37,393 nt of DNA from Candidatus Anadelfobacter sociabilis (GTDB lineage: Bacteria > Pseudomonadota > Alphaproteobacteria > Rickettsiales > Midichloriaceae), in NCBI RefSeq assembly GCF_021811825.1, contig NZ_JAJBJC010000003.1, positions 1-37,393 of the forward strand, written 5' to 3'. The notes beneath the pieces were generated by a model that was not told the DNA's origin, did not search any database, and worked only from the letters and a program-made list of their open reading frames with translations. Below, in pieces: positions 1 to 8,624 of this stretch. Position 1 is the stretch's first letter; every line of letters begins with the position of its first letter. A program made the translations under genes and the position numbers.

Positions 1-1
1 G

Positions 2-572
2 GGAATTAGATATGCTAAAAAACGTTTGGGGATTAGCTATAAAAAAACTCTAAATCACCCCAAAGCGGCTCCCGTCAAAAGATCTATGTTTTGCCAAAAA
101 ATTGATGAGATAAAAAGTGAAGAAAAGTCGATAGTTTACATTGATGAAAGCGGCTTTGCGCATTACATGCCAAGAACACACGGTTATTCATTACAAGGTC
201 AGAAGATGCTACGGCACACATAATTGGGGCGTAAAAGGAAGAACCAATGCGATAGGAGCATTGATAGGCAGCACTTTAATTGCCGTTGGTTTAGTTACGG
301 GCTCTGTTAATACAGCAGTTTTTACAGCTTGGGTAGAGCAAATTTTATTGCCCAATTTATCTGAAAAAAGCGTGATTGTTATGGATAATGCCGCCTTTCA
401 TAAAGGTAAACATATGCAAAAATTGTTACAAGATTCCGGGCACACGCTACTTTATCTACCACCCTACTCTCCTGATCTCAACCACATTGAGAAAAAATGG
501 GCTCACGCAAAACGCATTCGTCGTACCAAAAATTGTTCTATAGATGAAATATTTAATACTTATTTAATATAA
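2..572 (+). pseudogene. IS630-family transposase, 5'-truncated by window edge and frameshifted
   Basis: DDE transposase of the IS630/Tc1 type. The reading frame is open from base 2 and enters from outside the window, so the N-terminal helix-turn-helix part is not visible. The first frame (2-223) carries the first catalytic Asp in VYIDESGF. The second frame (open from 141, stop at 572) carries the second Asp in VIVMDNAAFHK and the last acidic residue in PPYSPDLNHIEKKWA. Family-like sequence runs out of the first frame near GYSLQGQ and resumes in the second at RCYGTHNWGVKGRTN, so a single-base shift lies around 198-206. It could be decay or a programmed frameshift; IS630 elements with two overlapping ORFs exist, but the break here falls inside the catalytic domain, which favours decay. 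The stop is 36 bases from the 3' end of atpF. No terminal inverted repeat could be fixed. Confidence 0.85.
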
Positions 573-607
573 CTCTTTTATACTGTTTTAGATATATTTG
601 TCCATAA

Positions 608-1099
608 TTAAAACTGAGCATCGTGCAATGCATTGCTTAAGTGTGGAATACATCTATTAATAATATTACTTCTATCTTCTTCTGTAAGTTCTTGTGTTAT
701 TGTATCTTCTACTAATTTTATTAATGTACTCAAAGCTTTTTTCTTAAAATTATCCGTTATTTCTTTCTCCCATTGTATATCACTAGTTTTAATTAACTGC
801 TCATAAGTTCCTACTATGGATAAAACTTTTTTCTGCGCAACAGCCATCATGGCTTCTGCTTCAACGCTCGCTTCTTCAAGTAATTTTTGAGTTATAGAAA
901 TCATTCTATCACGTTCAACATGTAGAGCATCTAATGCAATTTTAGCCTCTACTCTTGCATGTAAAGCACCTAATACAGTACTTTCTACAGCGAATATCCT
1001 CTCATCCAACTCAGACTTCACTGTATTTTTTGCAGATTTATAACCTACTAACACCAAGATTGTGAAAGACAGTCCTAACCAAAATAATTCCGAAAACAT
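608..1099 (-). CDS. atpF: ATP synthase F0 subunit b
   Basis: Peripheral-stalk subunit b of the F1F0 ATP synthase, anchored in the inner membrane and linking the F0 channel to the F1 head. The 163-residue protein has one N-terminal membrane segment (about residues 3-20, FSELFWLGLSFTILVLVGY) with the family's FW pattern, then a long charged alpha-helical stalk rich in Glu, Lys and Ala. Length is normal for the family. The ATG is preceded by a purine-rich Shine-Dalgarno stretch (AGAGGAAGAAG), one of the clearer ones in this window. It follows the b' gene on the same strand after a 169-bp gap holding a perfect 10-bp inverted repeat. The IS630 remnant ends only 36 bp beyond the stop codon; the C-terminus looks complete. 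Confidence 0.9.
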   Translation of the reverse strand: MFSELFWLGLSFTILVLVGYKSAKNTVKSELDERIFAVESTVLGALHARVEAKIALDALHVERDRMISITQKLLEEASVEAEAMMAVAQKKVLSIVGTYEQLIKTSDIQWEKEITDNFKKKALSTLIKLVEDTITQELTEEDRSNIINRCIPHLSNALHDAQF

Positions 1100-1165
1100 T
1101 ACTTCTTCCTCTTACTCATTTTACTCACATCAACACACCAACATTAACTATACTTAATTGATCAA

Positions 1166-1195
1166 GGATTATTAACATTCTTATATTAATAATCC
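1166..1195 (-). repeat. Perfect 10-bp inverted repeat between atpF' and atpF
   Basis: GGATTATTAA (1166-1175) and TTAATAATCC (1186-1195) are exact reverse complements around a 10-base loop. In the minus-strand transcript the hairpin lies 67 bases before the atpF start. No T-run follows it, so it is not a classical terminator. A processing or stability hairpin between the two stalk genes is a guess; an AT-rich chance palindrome is also possible. Confidence 0.5.
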
Positions 1196-1268
1196 ACCAC
1201 ATTAACAAAGGGTGAACCTTTATATTAGAAGATGGATAAATATCCCCCTGAAAATTATTCCAAATCTT

Positions 1269-1739
1269 CTACATTTTTTTCCGTGTATTACGATCATCGC
1301 ATTTTGTTGAATATATCAGAGCATTAATCACATCACTTTTTATCTCTTCTACTACTTCCAGCAAGTGTGTTTCAATTCGATAGATTTCCTTTTGTTTATT
1401 CTGCTCTGCCTTTACAAGATAATCTCTGAACATCTTATGGCTGAGTTCTAGCTGTTTTTCAACTATACCTTGTGCCTTTTTAGCTGCCTCCATTCTTATA
1501 TTATGAGAATCGTGATTAGCTCTAACAAGCATATCTTCTATATCTTGTTTTACTTTTTTACTTTCACCTAACAATGTTTCCGCCATTTTCAAATTATGAC
1601 TAATCACAGCGCTCCTAGCGCGTTGTTTACTACGCAAAAACGGAAGGAATATAGTAACGTTAAAAACATAAAGAGCAGTAAAAAAAAGAACTAACCAAAA
1701 AATCTGAGTAGCATAATACTGTGTGTCTAACTGTGGCAT
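1269..1739 (-). CDS. atpF': ATP synthase F0 subunit b'
   Basis: Second, diverged b-type stalk subunit (b', also called atpX or atpG), found in alphaproteobacteria and cyanobacteria as a heterodimer partner of b. Reading from the ATG at 1739 the protein begins MPQLDTQYYATQIFWLVLFF, the typical b' opening: a short polar lead, one membrane helix, then a long charged helix. The frame is open further upstream to a TTG (1760) and another ATG (1745); MPQL was preferred because family members start there, although no clear ribosome site marks any of the three. It sits between atpE and atpF, in the usual alphaproteobacterial order c, b', b. The C-terminus is Lys/Arg-rich. Confidence 0.88.
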   Translation of the reverse strand: MPQLDTQYYATQIFWLVLFFTALYVFNVTIFLPFLRSKQRARSAVISHNLKMAETLLGESKKVKQDIEDMLVRANHDSHNIRMEAAKKAQGIVEKQLELSHKMFRDYLVKAEQNKQKEIYRIETHLLEVVEEIKSDVINALIYSTKCDDRNTRKKM

Positions 1740-1837
1740 TATCATATAAGTATGCAACAAAAAAGATATACTCTACAAAAAATACCAATAAAGCATTACA
1801 CGAAATTTTTTAACAAATTTTAACAATGTGATACTTT

Positions 1838-2065
1838 TTAAACAACAAACAACAACAAAATTGCTAACAAAAATGCAAACAACCCCATAGCTTCTGCTAA
1901 ACCAGCTCCTATAAATGCACCTTTAAATAGCTGCTGCTCAATAGATGGATTTCTTGCTATAGCATTGATTAATGCAGAAAAGATATTGCCTACAGCAAGT
2001 GCTGCACCCAACATACCGAATACAGTAAGACCAACTCCTATATACTTCATTGCTTCAGCTTCCAT
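1838..2065 (-). CDS. atpE: ATP synthase F0 subunit c (proteolipid)
   Basis: Proton-carrying c-ring subunit of the F1F0 ATP synthase. The 75-residue protein is two membrane helices joined by the conserved polar loop RNP (38-40). The ion-binding carboxylate is Glu58 in [11 protein letters not shown], which suits proton coupling; the second-helix sequence closely resembles Rickettsia AtpE. Start: ATG at 2063-2065, with GAGAGA about nine bases upstream. This is the first visible gene of the F0 cluster. In Rickettsia and relatives atpB (subunit a) normally precedes it, but here a divergent A2M gene lies upstream, so atpB must be elsewhere or absent. Confidence 0.95.
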   Translation of the reverse strand: MEAEAMKYIGVGLTVFGMLGAALAVGNIFSALINAIARNPSIEQQLFKGAFIGAGLAEAMGLFAFLLAILLLFVV

Positions 2066-2190
2066 AATAAATCTCTCTCAACTAAAAGTATGTTGACACC
2101 AATTAAATACAAGTGCAATAAATAAAATTTACACAGAGCGATGTTGTAAAGATAAAATCAACACAAAAACGCAGTAATAAGTTGCACTAT

Positions 2191-2203
2191 AACACGTAGT
2201 GTT
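2191..2203. repeat. Short inverted repeat in the atpE / A2M divergent intergenic region
   Basis: AACAC-GTA-GTGTT, five base pairs around three bases, lies roughly midway between the divergent starts of atpE (2065) and the A2M gene (2339). It could be an operator or a small hairpin; no known binding-site consensus is recognised. Confidence 0.25.
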
Positions 2204-2275
2204 GAATTTTGTACAGTAAAGCGTAAGTGTCAAGAAAATTTTTTATAAATCACAAAATTTGGTGACTTTTACATA

Positions 2276-2301
2276 CAGTGTGTCTATTGTTAAAGACACT
2301 G
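2276..2301 (+). promoter_or_regulatory. Imperfect palindrome upstream of the A2M gene
   Basis: CAGTGTGTCT and AGACACTG pair over eight bases with a two-base bulge, around an eight-base loop. It ends 37 bases before the A2M ATG, a place that suits either an operator or a 5'-leader hairpin. Nothing in the sequence identifies a regulator. Confidence 0.35.
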
Positions 2302-2338
2302 ATAATAATCAAAATATTCTCAAATATTCGATATCAAG

Positions 2339-5300
2339 ATGTATAAATGTGGAGTAAGTATTTTTTTAAGTATCATAATATTGGTATTTTCTTGCAGCAT
2401 TTTTAGTTATGAAGTGAATGCCAAAGTTGATATAATCGACACTGCAGCAGTTATCAATAAAGCTAATATAGCCTATACAAAGATATTATTTTTTACACCA
2501 AATAATAGCCAAGATAACAACGATGTATCACAAATAACTTTGCAGTTTGATAAAAATTTATCAACTTTGATAGATGATACATCAAAAATACCTATAACAA
2601 TTTTCCCAAAATTAGATTGTAGTTGGTTTTGGGCAAATGACAATACCCTTGCTTGTAATACTATATCTAGCAGTTTAAAAGATGCTACACGATATACCTT
2701 AAAAATTAAAGGAGGGAAAAAAATTGAAGGCACAGATATAATTATAGATCGCGACTACACACATACATTTGTATACCATCCACTAAAAATATTAAATATA
2801 AATTTATTTGAGTGGGAAAAACCCAATCTACCAGTACTTTTGCTGACATTTAATCAGCCTGTAGAAAAACAATCTCTCATTGAGAATACGTTTTTTATCA
2901 AAAATAACAAAAGTAAAAAGATCATAGATAAAGTTAAAGCTATACTGTCTGTATATGAGTTAGTAGCTGAAGGAAATAAAAAAAATACAGTATGGAAAGT
3001 CAGACCTCAGTCACCATTAGAATATGATCAAGAATATAAACTGATCATAGAACCCAAAGTCACACCAATTACTGGTGATACAACGTTATTACCTCAAAAA
3101 TTTATAAGAGACAATGTTATCAAAACATATCCTAAGGTACCAAAAATTGTATCTATATCATGTATGAATCAAGAGTTTAAAAGAATGTACATCAAAGTTG
3201 GTGAAAAAATTGATACAAACAGTAGATGCGATACACAAAGTGGTGTAGAAGTCAATTTCAATACACCAATTAACTTAGATTTAGCAAAGTGTTTTTTGAA
3301 TATCTCTCCAACAATTAATAAAAAATTAACAACCGAATATTGCAAATTAATAACAAAAGATAGTGACATTGATTTTTCTACCAATACCGCTATCCGCAGT
3401 AGCGATAATAACAACAAAAACACTAAATATAGTACAAAATTTTTTATAACAGATCTAAAGCCTAATACGAGTTATACAATTTCCGCGCAGAGTATACAAT
3501 CACCTACTTTCATAGATAAAATTAGATCATTTTTTTGGCAAAAAGATATACAAAATTCCCAAATTAAAGACATATTTGATCGCAATATTAGTGCCAACGA
3601 ATCAGTACAATTTTTAACTTCACACCTTAGTCCAGAATGCGATGTAAAAAAATACACAATTCTAGAAAAGAACATTGATACAGATATGCAAGTTAATATG
3701 ATTAATATAGAGAAGCTTTCGTTATCTTATAATAAATTTTATTACAACGGCGCAGAACACAATCTATTAAATGAATATAATTTCAATAAAAAAGAAGATG
3801 AATTGCTAGCATTACCTTTAAAAATCAGAGATATACTAGGAGGAAAGAGTGGGCTTATTAGTGGATATTTACATACATTTCCAAAATCTGGGGGGGAAAA
3901 GGAATTTTCTGCACAAGTTACTCCGTTCAATATAGTTGCGAAAATTGGACATTTTAATTCATTAATTTGGATAACCGATTTAGGAACTGGAAGACCTGTT
4001 TCTGATGCGAATATTGAATTGACATGTGGCTCAATAAAGTACGATCCACTACAAAAAATACTTGCTGCATCTAAAACAGACCAAGATGGAGTCGCAATAT
4101 TCAAGCAAACAAAAAATTTGTATTGCGATAATAACTCATTAGAGTTTTGTTGTGATTTTTATAACCCGCAAGAAAAAAATAAACAATTCATGGTAATTGC
4201 AAAAAAAGATAAAGATATTGGAATACTGCCTTTATCAAGTAGCTTTAAATTTGGAGTAGGTCAATCATCTTCACATCAATTCTTAGCTAAAAACTCAGAG
4301 AGTGATGTTCTGTTTTTTGTAATCACCACACAAGAACTATATAAAGCCGGAGATTTGGTACAATACAAAATATATGCACGAAATTTAGATAAGAATGGTA
4401 TTACGAAATACCATTCTGCTATGAAGTACAAAATGATTGTTAGTGATACAGAACAAAAAGTCATACATACTGTGGATAATATTGCATTTTCAGAATTTGG
4501 CACATATGCAAATGAATTTATGTTAGAATCAAACGCAAAATCTGGTTTATATCACATCGAAATACAAGCATTTAAAGATAATGAAGTAGTATTTTCACAG
4601 AATATTGGCAACATATATGTTTCAGATTTTATACCATCTTCATTTAAAATTAATACAACTATACAAAAAGAATCATATAGCCTAGGAGATACTATAGAAA
4701 TCAAGACTGAAGCCAAATTTTATTCAGGAACACCATATATCGAAAAAGATGGAAAACTATTTGTAACACTTTCTCAAGCTGATCTATCAGCAATAATCAG
4801 AAATCCTACATTAAAAGATTTTCACTTTAATGATATTAAAGCGAATGATGGAGAACAATATACAAAAGAAAAATCTGAAATTTTATCTCAAGTCTACATA
4901 AAAACTGATCAAAACGGAATAGCGAAAAACAAAATAGAAATTCTACCAAATGAATTATATTATGGAAAAATAAGTGCAAAAAGCATAATATATGACGAAC
5001 GTGGAAGATCACATTCAAGCTCTGCTTCTAAACCGTATTTTGGAGTAGATAGATTTGTAGGATTACGCAAAAAACAGTGGGTATATAACATCAATCAAGC
5101 CATAGAAATTGAGGAAATTGTAATAGATACAACCGGTAATTTACTAGAAGGAGTAGATATTACATCAATACTAGAAAAAAAAGTATTAAAATTAAAAACT
5201 AAACACAATTCTCATAATATTGATGATACTCAATATACGATTGAATGGCATAAAATTGCTGATTTTCATAACAAATCGAGCATTGAACAAATTGAAAAAT

Positions 5301-8300
5301 GTGTTTTTGTAGCAAAGGAAGCTGGAGAATATCGTATTGTTGCCACTATAGAAGATTTAAAGGGACATGCACACAATAGTATTATTGATATTTTTATTAT
5401 TGGTAATGAAGAATATACACCCACAATACAAAAAGAGGAAAGTATTATTGAAATTATACAAAATAAACAACAGTATAACGTAGGAGAAATAGCACACTAC
5501 TTAGTGAAGGGGTTACACAAAAACACTACTGCATTGATAACTGTTGAAAGAAATGGAGTATTAGATAGTTTTGTACAAAAACTTACTCCCGATAAACCAA
5601 CAGTAGATATTTTAATAAAAGAGAATTATCTACCAAAATTCAATTTATCTATTACGACTTTTTCTCAGCGTACGGATAATACAGAAATACAAGATACTAT
5701 TGGAGCTGTATCTCAACGAAAGCTAGACGATGCCGCTAGACCAATTATTAAAATGGGATATGCACAATCTGAGATTGTTAATCCGGAAAAACATATAAAA
5801 CTTATCATTACTCCAGATAAAATAACATATAGACCACGTGAAAAATGTAAAATAATGATACAGAGTAGTAAAAAAGATATACAAGAACTCGCAGTAATAA
5901 TTTTTGATAGCAGTATTTATGAAATACTAAAAAGAGATTATAGTTCCTTCAATATAGATAAAATTATACAAAAAAATTATAACAATGTTTCAATAAGTAA
6001 TTTTAATTTGATAAATAACCTAAGAGGTAAGGAAAAGATTATTAAGTTTTCTGATACAATAAATACTGTAAATTCATCTAATAATGGAATTTACAATAAA
6101 ATTCAAAACCAATCTCAAGATACAATAGAATCTGGAATAAGAAATATAGATAGTAAATATGCTGCATATTGGGCTCCACAACTACTCACTGATAAAACTG
6201 GTAAAGCGCAGGTAGAATTTCTCATTCCTGATAACTTAACTGAATGGAAAGTAATTGTCATTGCAAATTCTCAAGAAAATGAGTTTGGTTCAAACATTGA
6301 AAAACTAAGTGTTGCAAGAGAATTAGAGTTACGCCCTATTGGGCCATCACATGCCTATAATGGTGATAAATTTTTAGCAGGATTTAGTATATTAAATAAT
6401 ACAGATGCTAAACATGACTTGGATTTTTCTATGTCAATTACTGGTGGAGTTGAAAAGGAAATAAATTATACAAAAAAATTTAAAGATGTTTTACCAAAAG
6501 CTAATATACTTTCTCTCACTAATATAAGCACTATACATAATAATCAAATACAGAACATATTAGAGAATCACGAGATCAACATCAATGGAAAAATTTCTAC
6601 CACAGATGGTAAGGAGAGTGATGCGCTAAAACATGTTATAAAAATTTATCCACTATATGATTTAGAAACTACTACAAAATTTGGTGTGATAAGAAATTCA
6701 AGCATCATAGGTGATATCAGTATTCCAAAAGAAGTGATTCCACAAATAAGTTCGATCACAATATCAGCTTCTCCAACGATAGTAGGAGATATTACTCCAA
6801 TAATAAGAAATACAATAGATTATCCTTATTCTTCGTGGGAGCAGAAAATCTCTAAGGCATTGATAGCATCTTATTATAAAAAGATTCTTGAAAAAGATTA
6901 TAAAGATATTTTGATGTGGTCAGAAGCAGAAGATTTAATCAAAAACACATTAGCTGAGATGATTAATTATCAAGCAGCAGATGGAGGTATGCACTATTAT
7001 AAAAATAGTAATATTACAGATAAATATCTTAGTGCATATACTATGATAGCTTTAATCTGCATTAAAGCTTTGGGATATAACGTTCCTGAAACTAGTATAA
7101 ATTCTCTTATAAAATATTTGCATAACATCGTACTTGATACAAAAGATATTTATAAAAACTCTCAATATCTCGACGATGCTATACCAATTGCACTATATGG
7201 ATTATCCACAAATAATGCATTAGATCGAAACGAATTACAATTCTATATTGACCATATACAAAATGCTAATCTTGCCAGTAAAGCTTATTATCTCAATGCT
7301 GCATATAAAATAGGAGATACTGAATCTATAAAAAAAATCATAAAATCAATATTGAGTCATAGTAATCAGACAACAACTGGTATATGGTTTACTGATACAA
7401 GCAATGTTGCAGCACAGTATACATTAAACTCAGAACTGCAAACAAATTGCCTGATTTTAGATATATTCACAAGAATTGGAGGAAGTGAAAACCTAGGATA
7501 TAAGGATTCGAGACTTTTGGTAAATAATATACCATCTAGATTAATGCACTCAATAAGAGATGAGTTGAATTCACAAAAATATGGTGGATATGGAAATACT
7601 CATGAAAATGCGATTTGTATATCTGCGATAGCTAATTATGTAAAAACATATGAAGCTGATGTTGCAAATGTCAGTATGGATATCAATATTTCCTCTGAAA
7701 AATATAAAATGAATTTCACCAAGAAGATTAGTGAAGTGAAGGTTGTTACATATAAAATAAGAGATAAAGACATCTCTGATAAAGTAAAAATAAAATTACG
7801 ACCAAGCAATAATGCTACTGCAGATAGTATATCACAAGTAAAAAGTAAAGAATTCGATTTGATTGAACAACAATTGTATTATACTATAAGATTGGATTAT
7901 ATAAGACAAAATCTAGCAAAAAAGTATAATAATTCTGGATTCGAAATACATAAAGAGTATAGTCTTTGGAAAGACGGTGGTTGGTTACTTCTCAATAATG
8001 CTAATGATGAACAGGAAGTTTTTCTGCATTTAAAAAAAGGCGATGTAGTAAGAGTGGATATTTATTTAATCACTCCCGCTCTTAGGCATTTTGTTGTAAT
8101 TGATGATAGCATCGCTGGTGCTTTTGAAATATTGGATACAAATTTAGATAGTATATACCACACTTATAAAGAAATTATTGACAGCTCTCCTCCAAAGAGT
8201 AATTTGCTTGTGCAATATAAAGATAATTGGCAAAACTGCAGTATGAAATCTTTAAGCTCCAATAATTGCGCTGTCCAAGATAGAGGATTTTCGTCTGTAC

Positions 8301-8494
8301 AAATTACAGATAGTGCAATTAGATTTTATTCACAAAAACTTAATAAAGGAAAGTATCATCTAAGTTATTTAACAGAAGTTGTATCAGAAGGAAGTTTCGT
8401 GGCATCACCAATAAAAGCAATTGAGATATATAATAAGAATGTGAGTGGATCTGGTGTATATAATAATATCGAAGTAAAGAAAGAAAACAGATAA
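2339..8494 (+). CDS. Large bacterial alpha-2-macroglobulin, thioester cysteine replaced
   Basis: Bacterial A2M proteins act in the periplasm or on the envelope as protease traps thought to protect the cell. This 2051-residue protein is longer than the usual 1600-1900. It starts with a signal peptide: hydrophobic residues 7-23, probable signal-peptidase I site after VNA (28); VFSC at 16-19 is a poor lipobox. A beta-rich macroglobulin-repeat body follows. The A2M domain begins at YWAPQLLTDKTG (from 1277), followed by PDNLTEWKVIVIANSQ. The thioester site, normally YGCLEQ or similar, reads YPYSSWEQ (1495-1502): Glu-Gln are kept but Cys is Ser1499, so no thioester bond can form. A helical toroid region and a C-terminal MG domain follow. 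E. coli pairs one A2M with pbpC; here PBP1a is about 19 kb away. A G7 tract lies at 3890-3896. Confidence 0.92.
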   Translation: MYKCGVSIFLSIIILVFSCSIFSYEVNAKVDIIDTAAVINKANIAYTKILFFTPNNSQDNNDVSQITLQFDKNLSTLIDDTSKIPITIFPKLDCSWFWANDNTLACNTISSSLKDATRYTLKIKGGKKIEGTDIIIDRDYTHTFVYHPLKILNINLFEWEKPNLPVLLLTFNQPVEKQSLIENTFFIKNNKSKKIIDKVKAILSVYELVAEGNKKNTVWKVRPQSPLEYDQEYKLIIEPKVTPITGDTTLLPQKFIRDNVIKTYPKVPKIVSISCMNQEFKRMYIKVGEKIDTNSRCDTQSGVEVNFNTPINLDLAKCFLNISPTINKKLTTEYCKLITKDSDIDFSTNTAIRSSDNNNKNTKYSTKFFITDLKPNTSYTISAQSIQSPTFIDKIRSFFWQKDIQNSQIKDIFDRNISANESVQFLTSHLSPECDVKKYTILEKNIDTDMQVNMINIEKLSLSYNKFYYNGAEHNLLNEYNFNKKEDELLALPLKIRDILGGKSGLISGYLHTFPKSGGEKEFSAQVTPFNIVAKIGHFNSLIWITDLGTGRPVSDANIELTCGSIKYDPLQKILAASKTDQDGVAIFKQTKNLYCDNNSLEFCCDFYNPQEKNKQFMVIAKKDKDIGILPLSSSFKFGVGQSSSHQFLAKNSESDVLFFVITTQELYKAGDLVQYKIYARNLDKNGITKYHSAMKYKMIVSDTEQKVIHTVDNIAFSEFGTYANEFMLESNAKSGLYHIEIQAFKDNEVVFSQNIGNIYVSDFIPSSFKINTTIQKESYSLGDTIEIKTEAKFYSGTPYIEKDGKLFVTLSQADLSAIIRNPTLKDFHFNDIKANDGEQYTKEKSEILSQVYIKTDQNGIAKNKIEILPNELYYGKISAKSIIYDERGRSHSSSASKPYFGVDRFVGLRKKQWVYNINQAIEIEEIVIDTTGNLLEGVDITSILEKKVLKLKTKHNSHNIDDTQYTIEWHKIADFHNKSSIEQIEKCVFVAKEAGEYRIVATIEDLKGHAHNSIIDIFIIGNEEYTPTIQKEESIIEIIQNKQQYNVGEIAHYLVKGLHKNTTALITVERNGVLDSFVQKLTPDKPTVDILIKENYLPKFNLSITTFSQRTDNTEIQDTIGAVSQRKLDDAARPIIKMGYAQSEIVNPEKHIKLIITPDKITYRPREKCKIMIQSSKKDIQELAVIIFDSSIYEILKRDYSSFNIDKIIQKNYNNVSISNFNLINNLRGKEKIIKFSDTINTVNSSNNGIYNKIQNQSQDTIESGIRNIDSKYAAYWAPQLLTDKTGKAQVEFLIPDNLTEWKVIVIANSQENEFGSNIEKLSVARELELRPIGPSHAYNGDKFLAGFSILNNTDAKHDLDFSMSITGGVEKEINYTKKFKDVLPKANILSLTNISTIHNNQIQNILENHEININGKISTTDGKESDALKHVIKIYPLYDLETTTKFGVIRNSSIIGDISIPKEVIPQISSITISASPTIVGDITPIIRNTIDYPYSSWEQKISKALIASYYKKILEKDYKDILMWSEAEDLIKNTLAEMINYQAADGGMHYYKNSNITDKYLSAYTMIALICIKALGYNVPETSINSLIKYLHNIVLDTKDIYKNSQYLDDAIPIALYGLSTNNALDRNELQFYIDHIQNANLASKAYYLNAAYKIGDTESIKKIIKSILSHSNQTTTGIWFTDTSNVAAQYTLNSELQTNCLILDIFTRIGGSENLGYKDSRLLVNNIPSRLMHSIRDELNSQKYGGYGNTHENAICISAIANYVKTYEADVANVSMDINISSEKYKMNFTKKISEVKVVTYKIRDKDISDKVKIKLRPSNNATADSISQVKSKEFDLIEQQLYYTIRLDYIRQNLAKKYNNSGFEIHKEYSLWKDGGWLLLNNANDEQEVFLHLKKGDVVRVDIYLITPALRHFVVIDDSIAGAFEILDTNLDSIYHTYKEIIDSSPPKSNLLVQYKDNWQNCSMKSLSSNNCAVQDRGFSSVQITDSAIRFYSQKLNKGKYHLSYLTEVVSEGSFVASPIKAIEIYNKNVSGSGVYNNIEVKKENR

Positions 8495-8515
8495 AGTTAA
8501 AATTTATATTTCTAT

Positions 8516-8534
8516 ATCATTTTATTGAAATGAT
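8516..8534. terminator. Possible bidirectional terminator hairpin between convergent A2M and pdhA
   Basis: ATCATTT-TATTG-AAATGAT forms a seven-base stem with a five-base loop, 22 bases after the A2M stop and about 90 bases beyond the pdhA stop. T-rich sequence follows on the plus strand (GTATTTTATT). The stem is weak, with one G-C pair, so this rests mainly on position between convergent genes. Confidence 0.3.
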
Positions 8535-8624
8535 GTATTTTATTACAAATTACTTAGAATTAATAGCATGGTAATAATTACAAAATATTTTCTAATTGTT
8601 ACATAGATCTAAAAAATTATCTTT

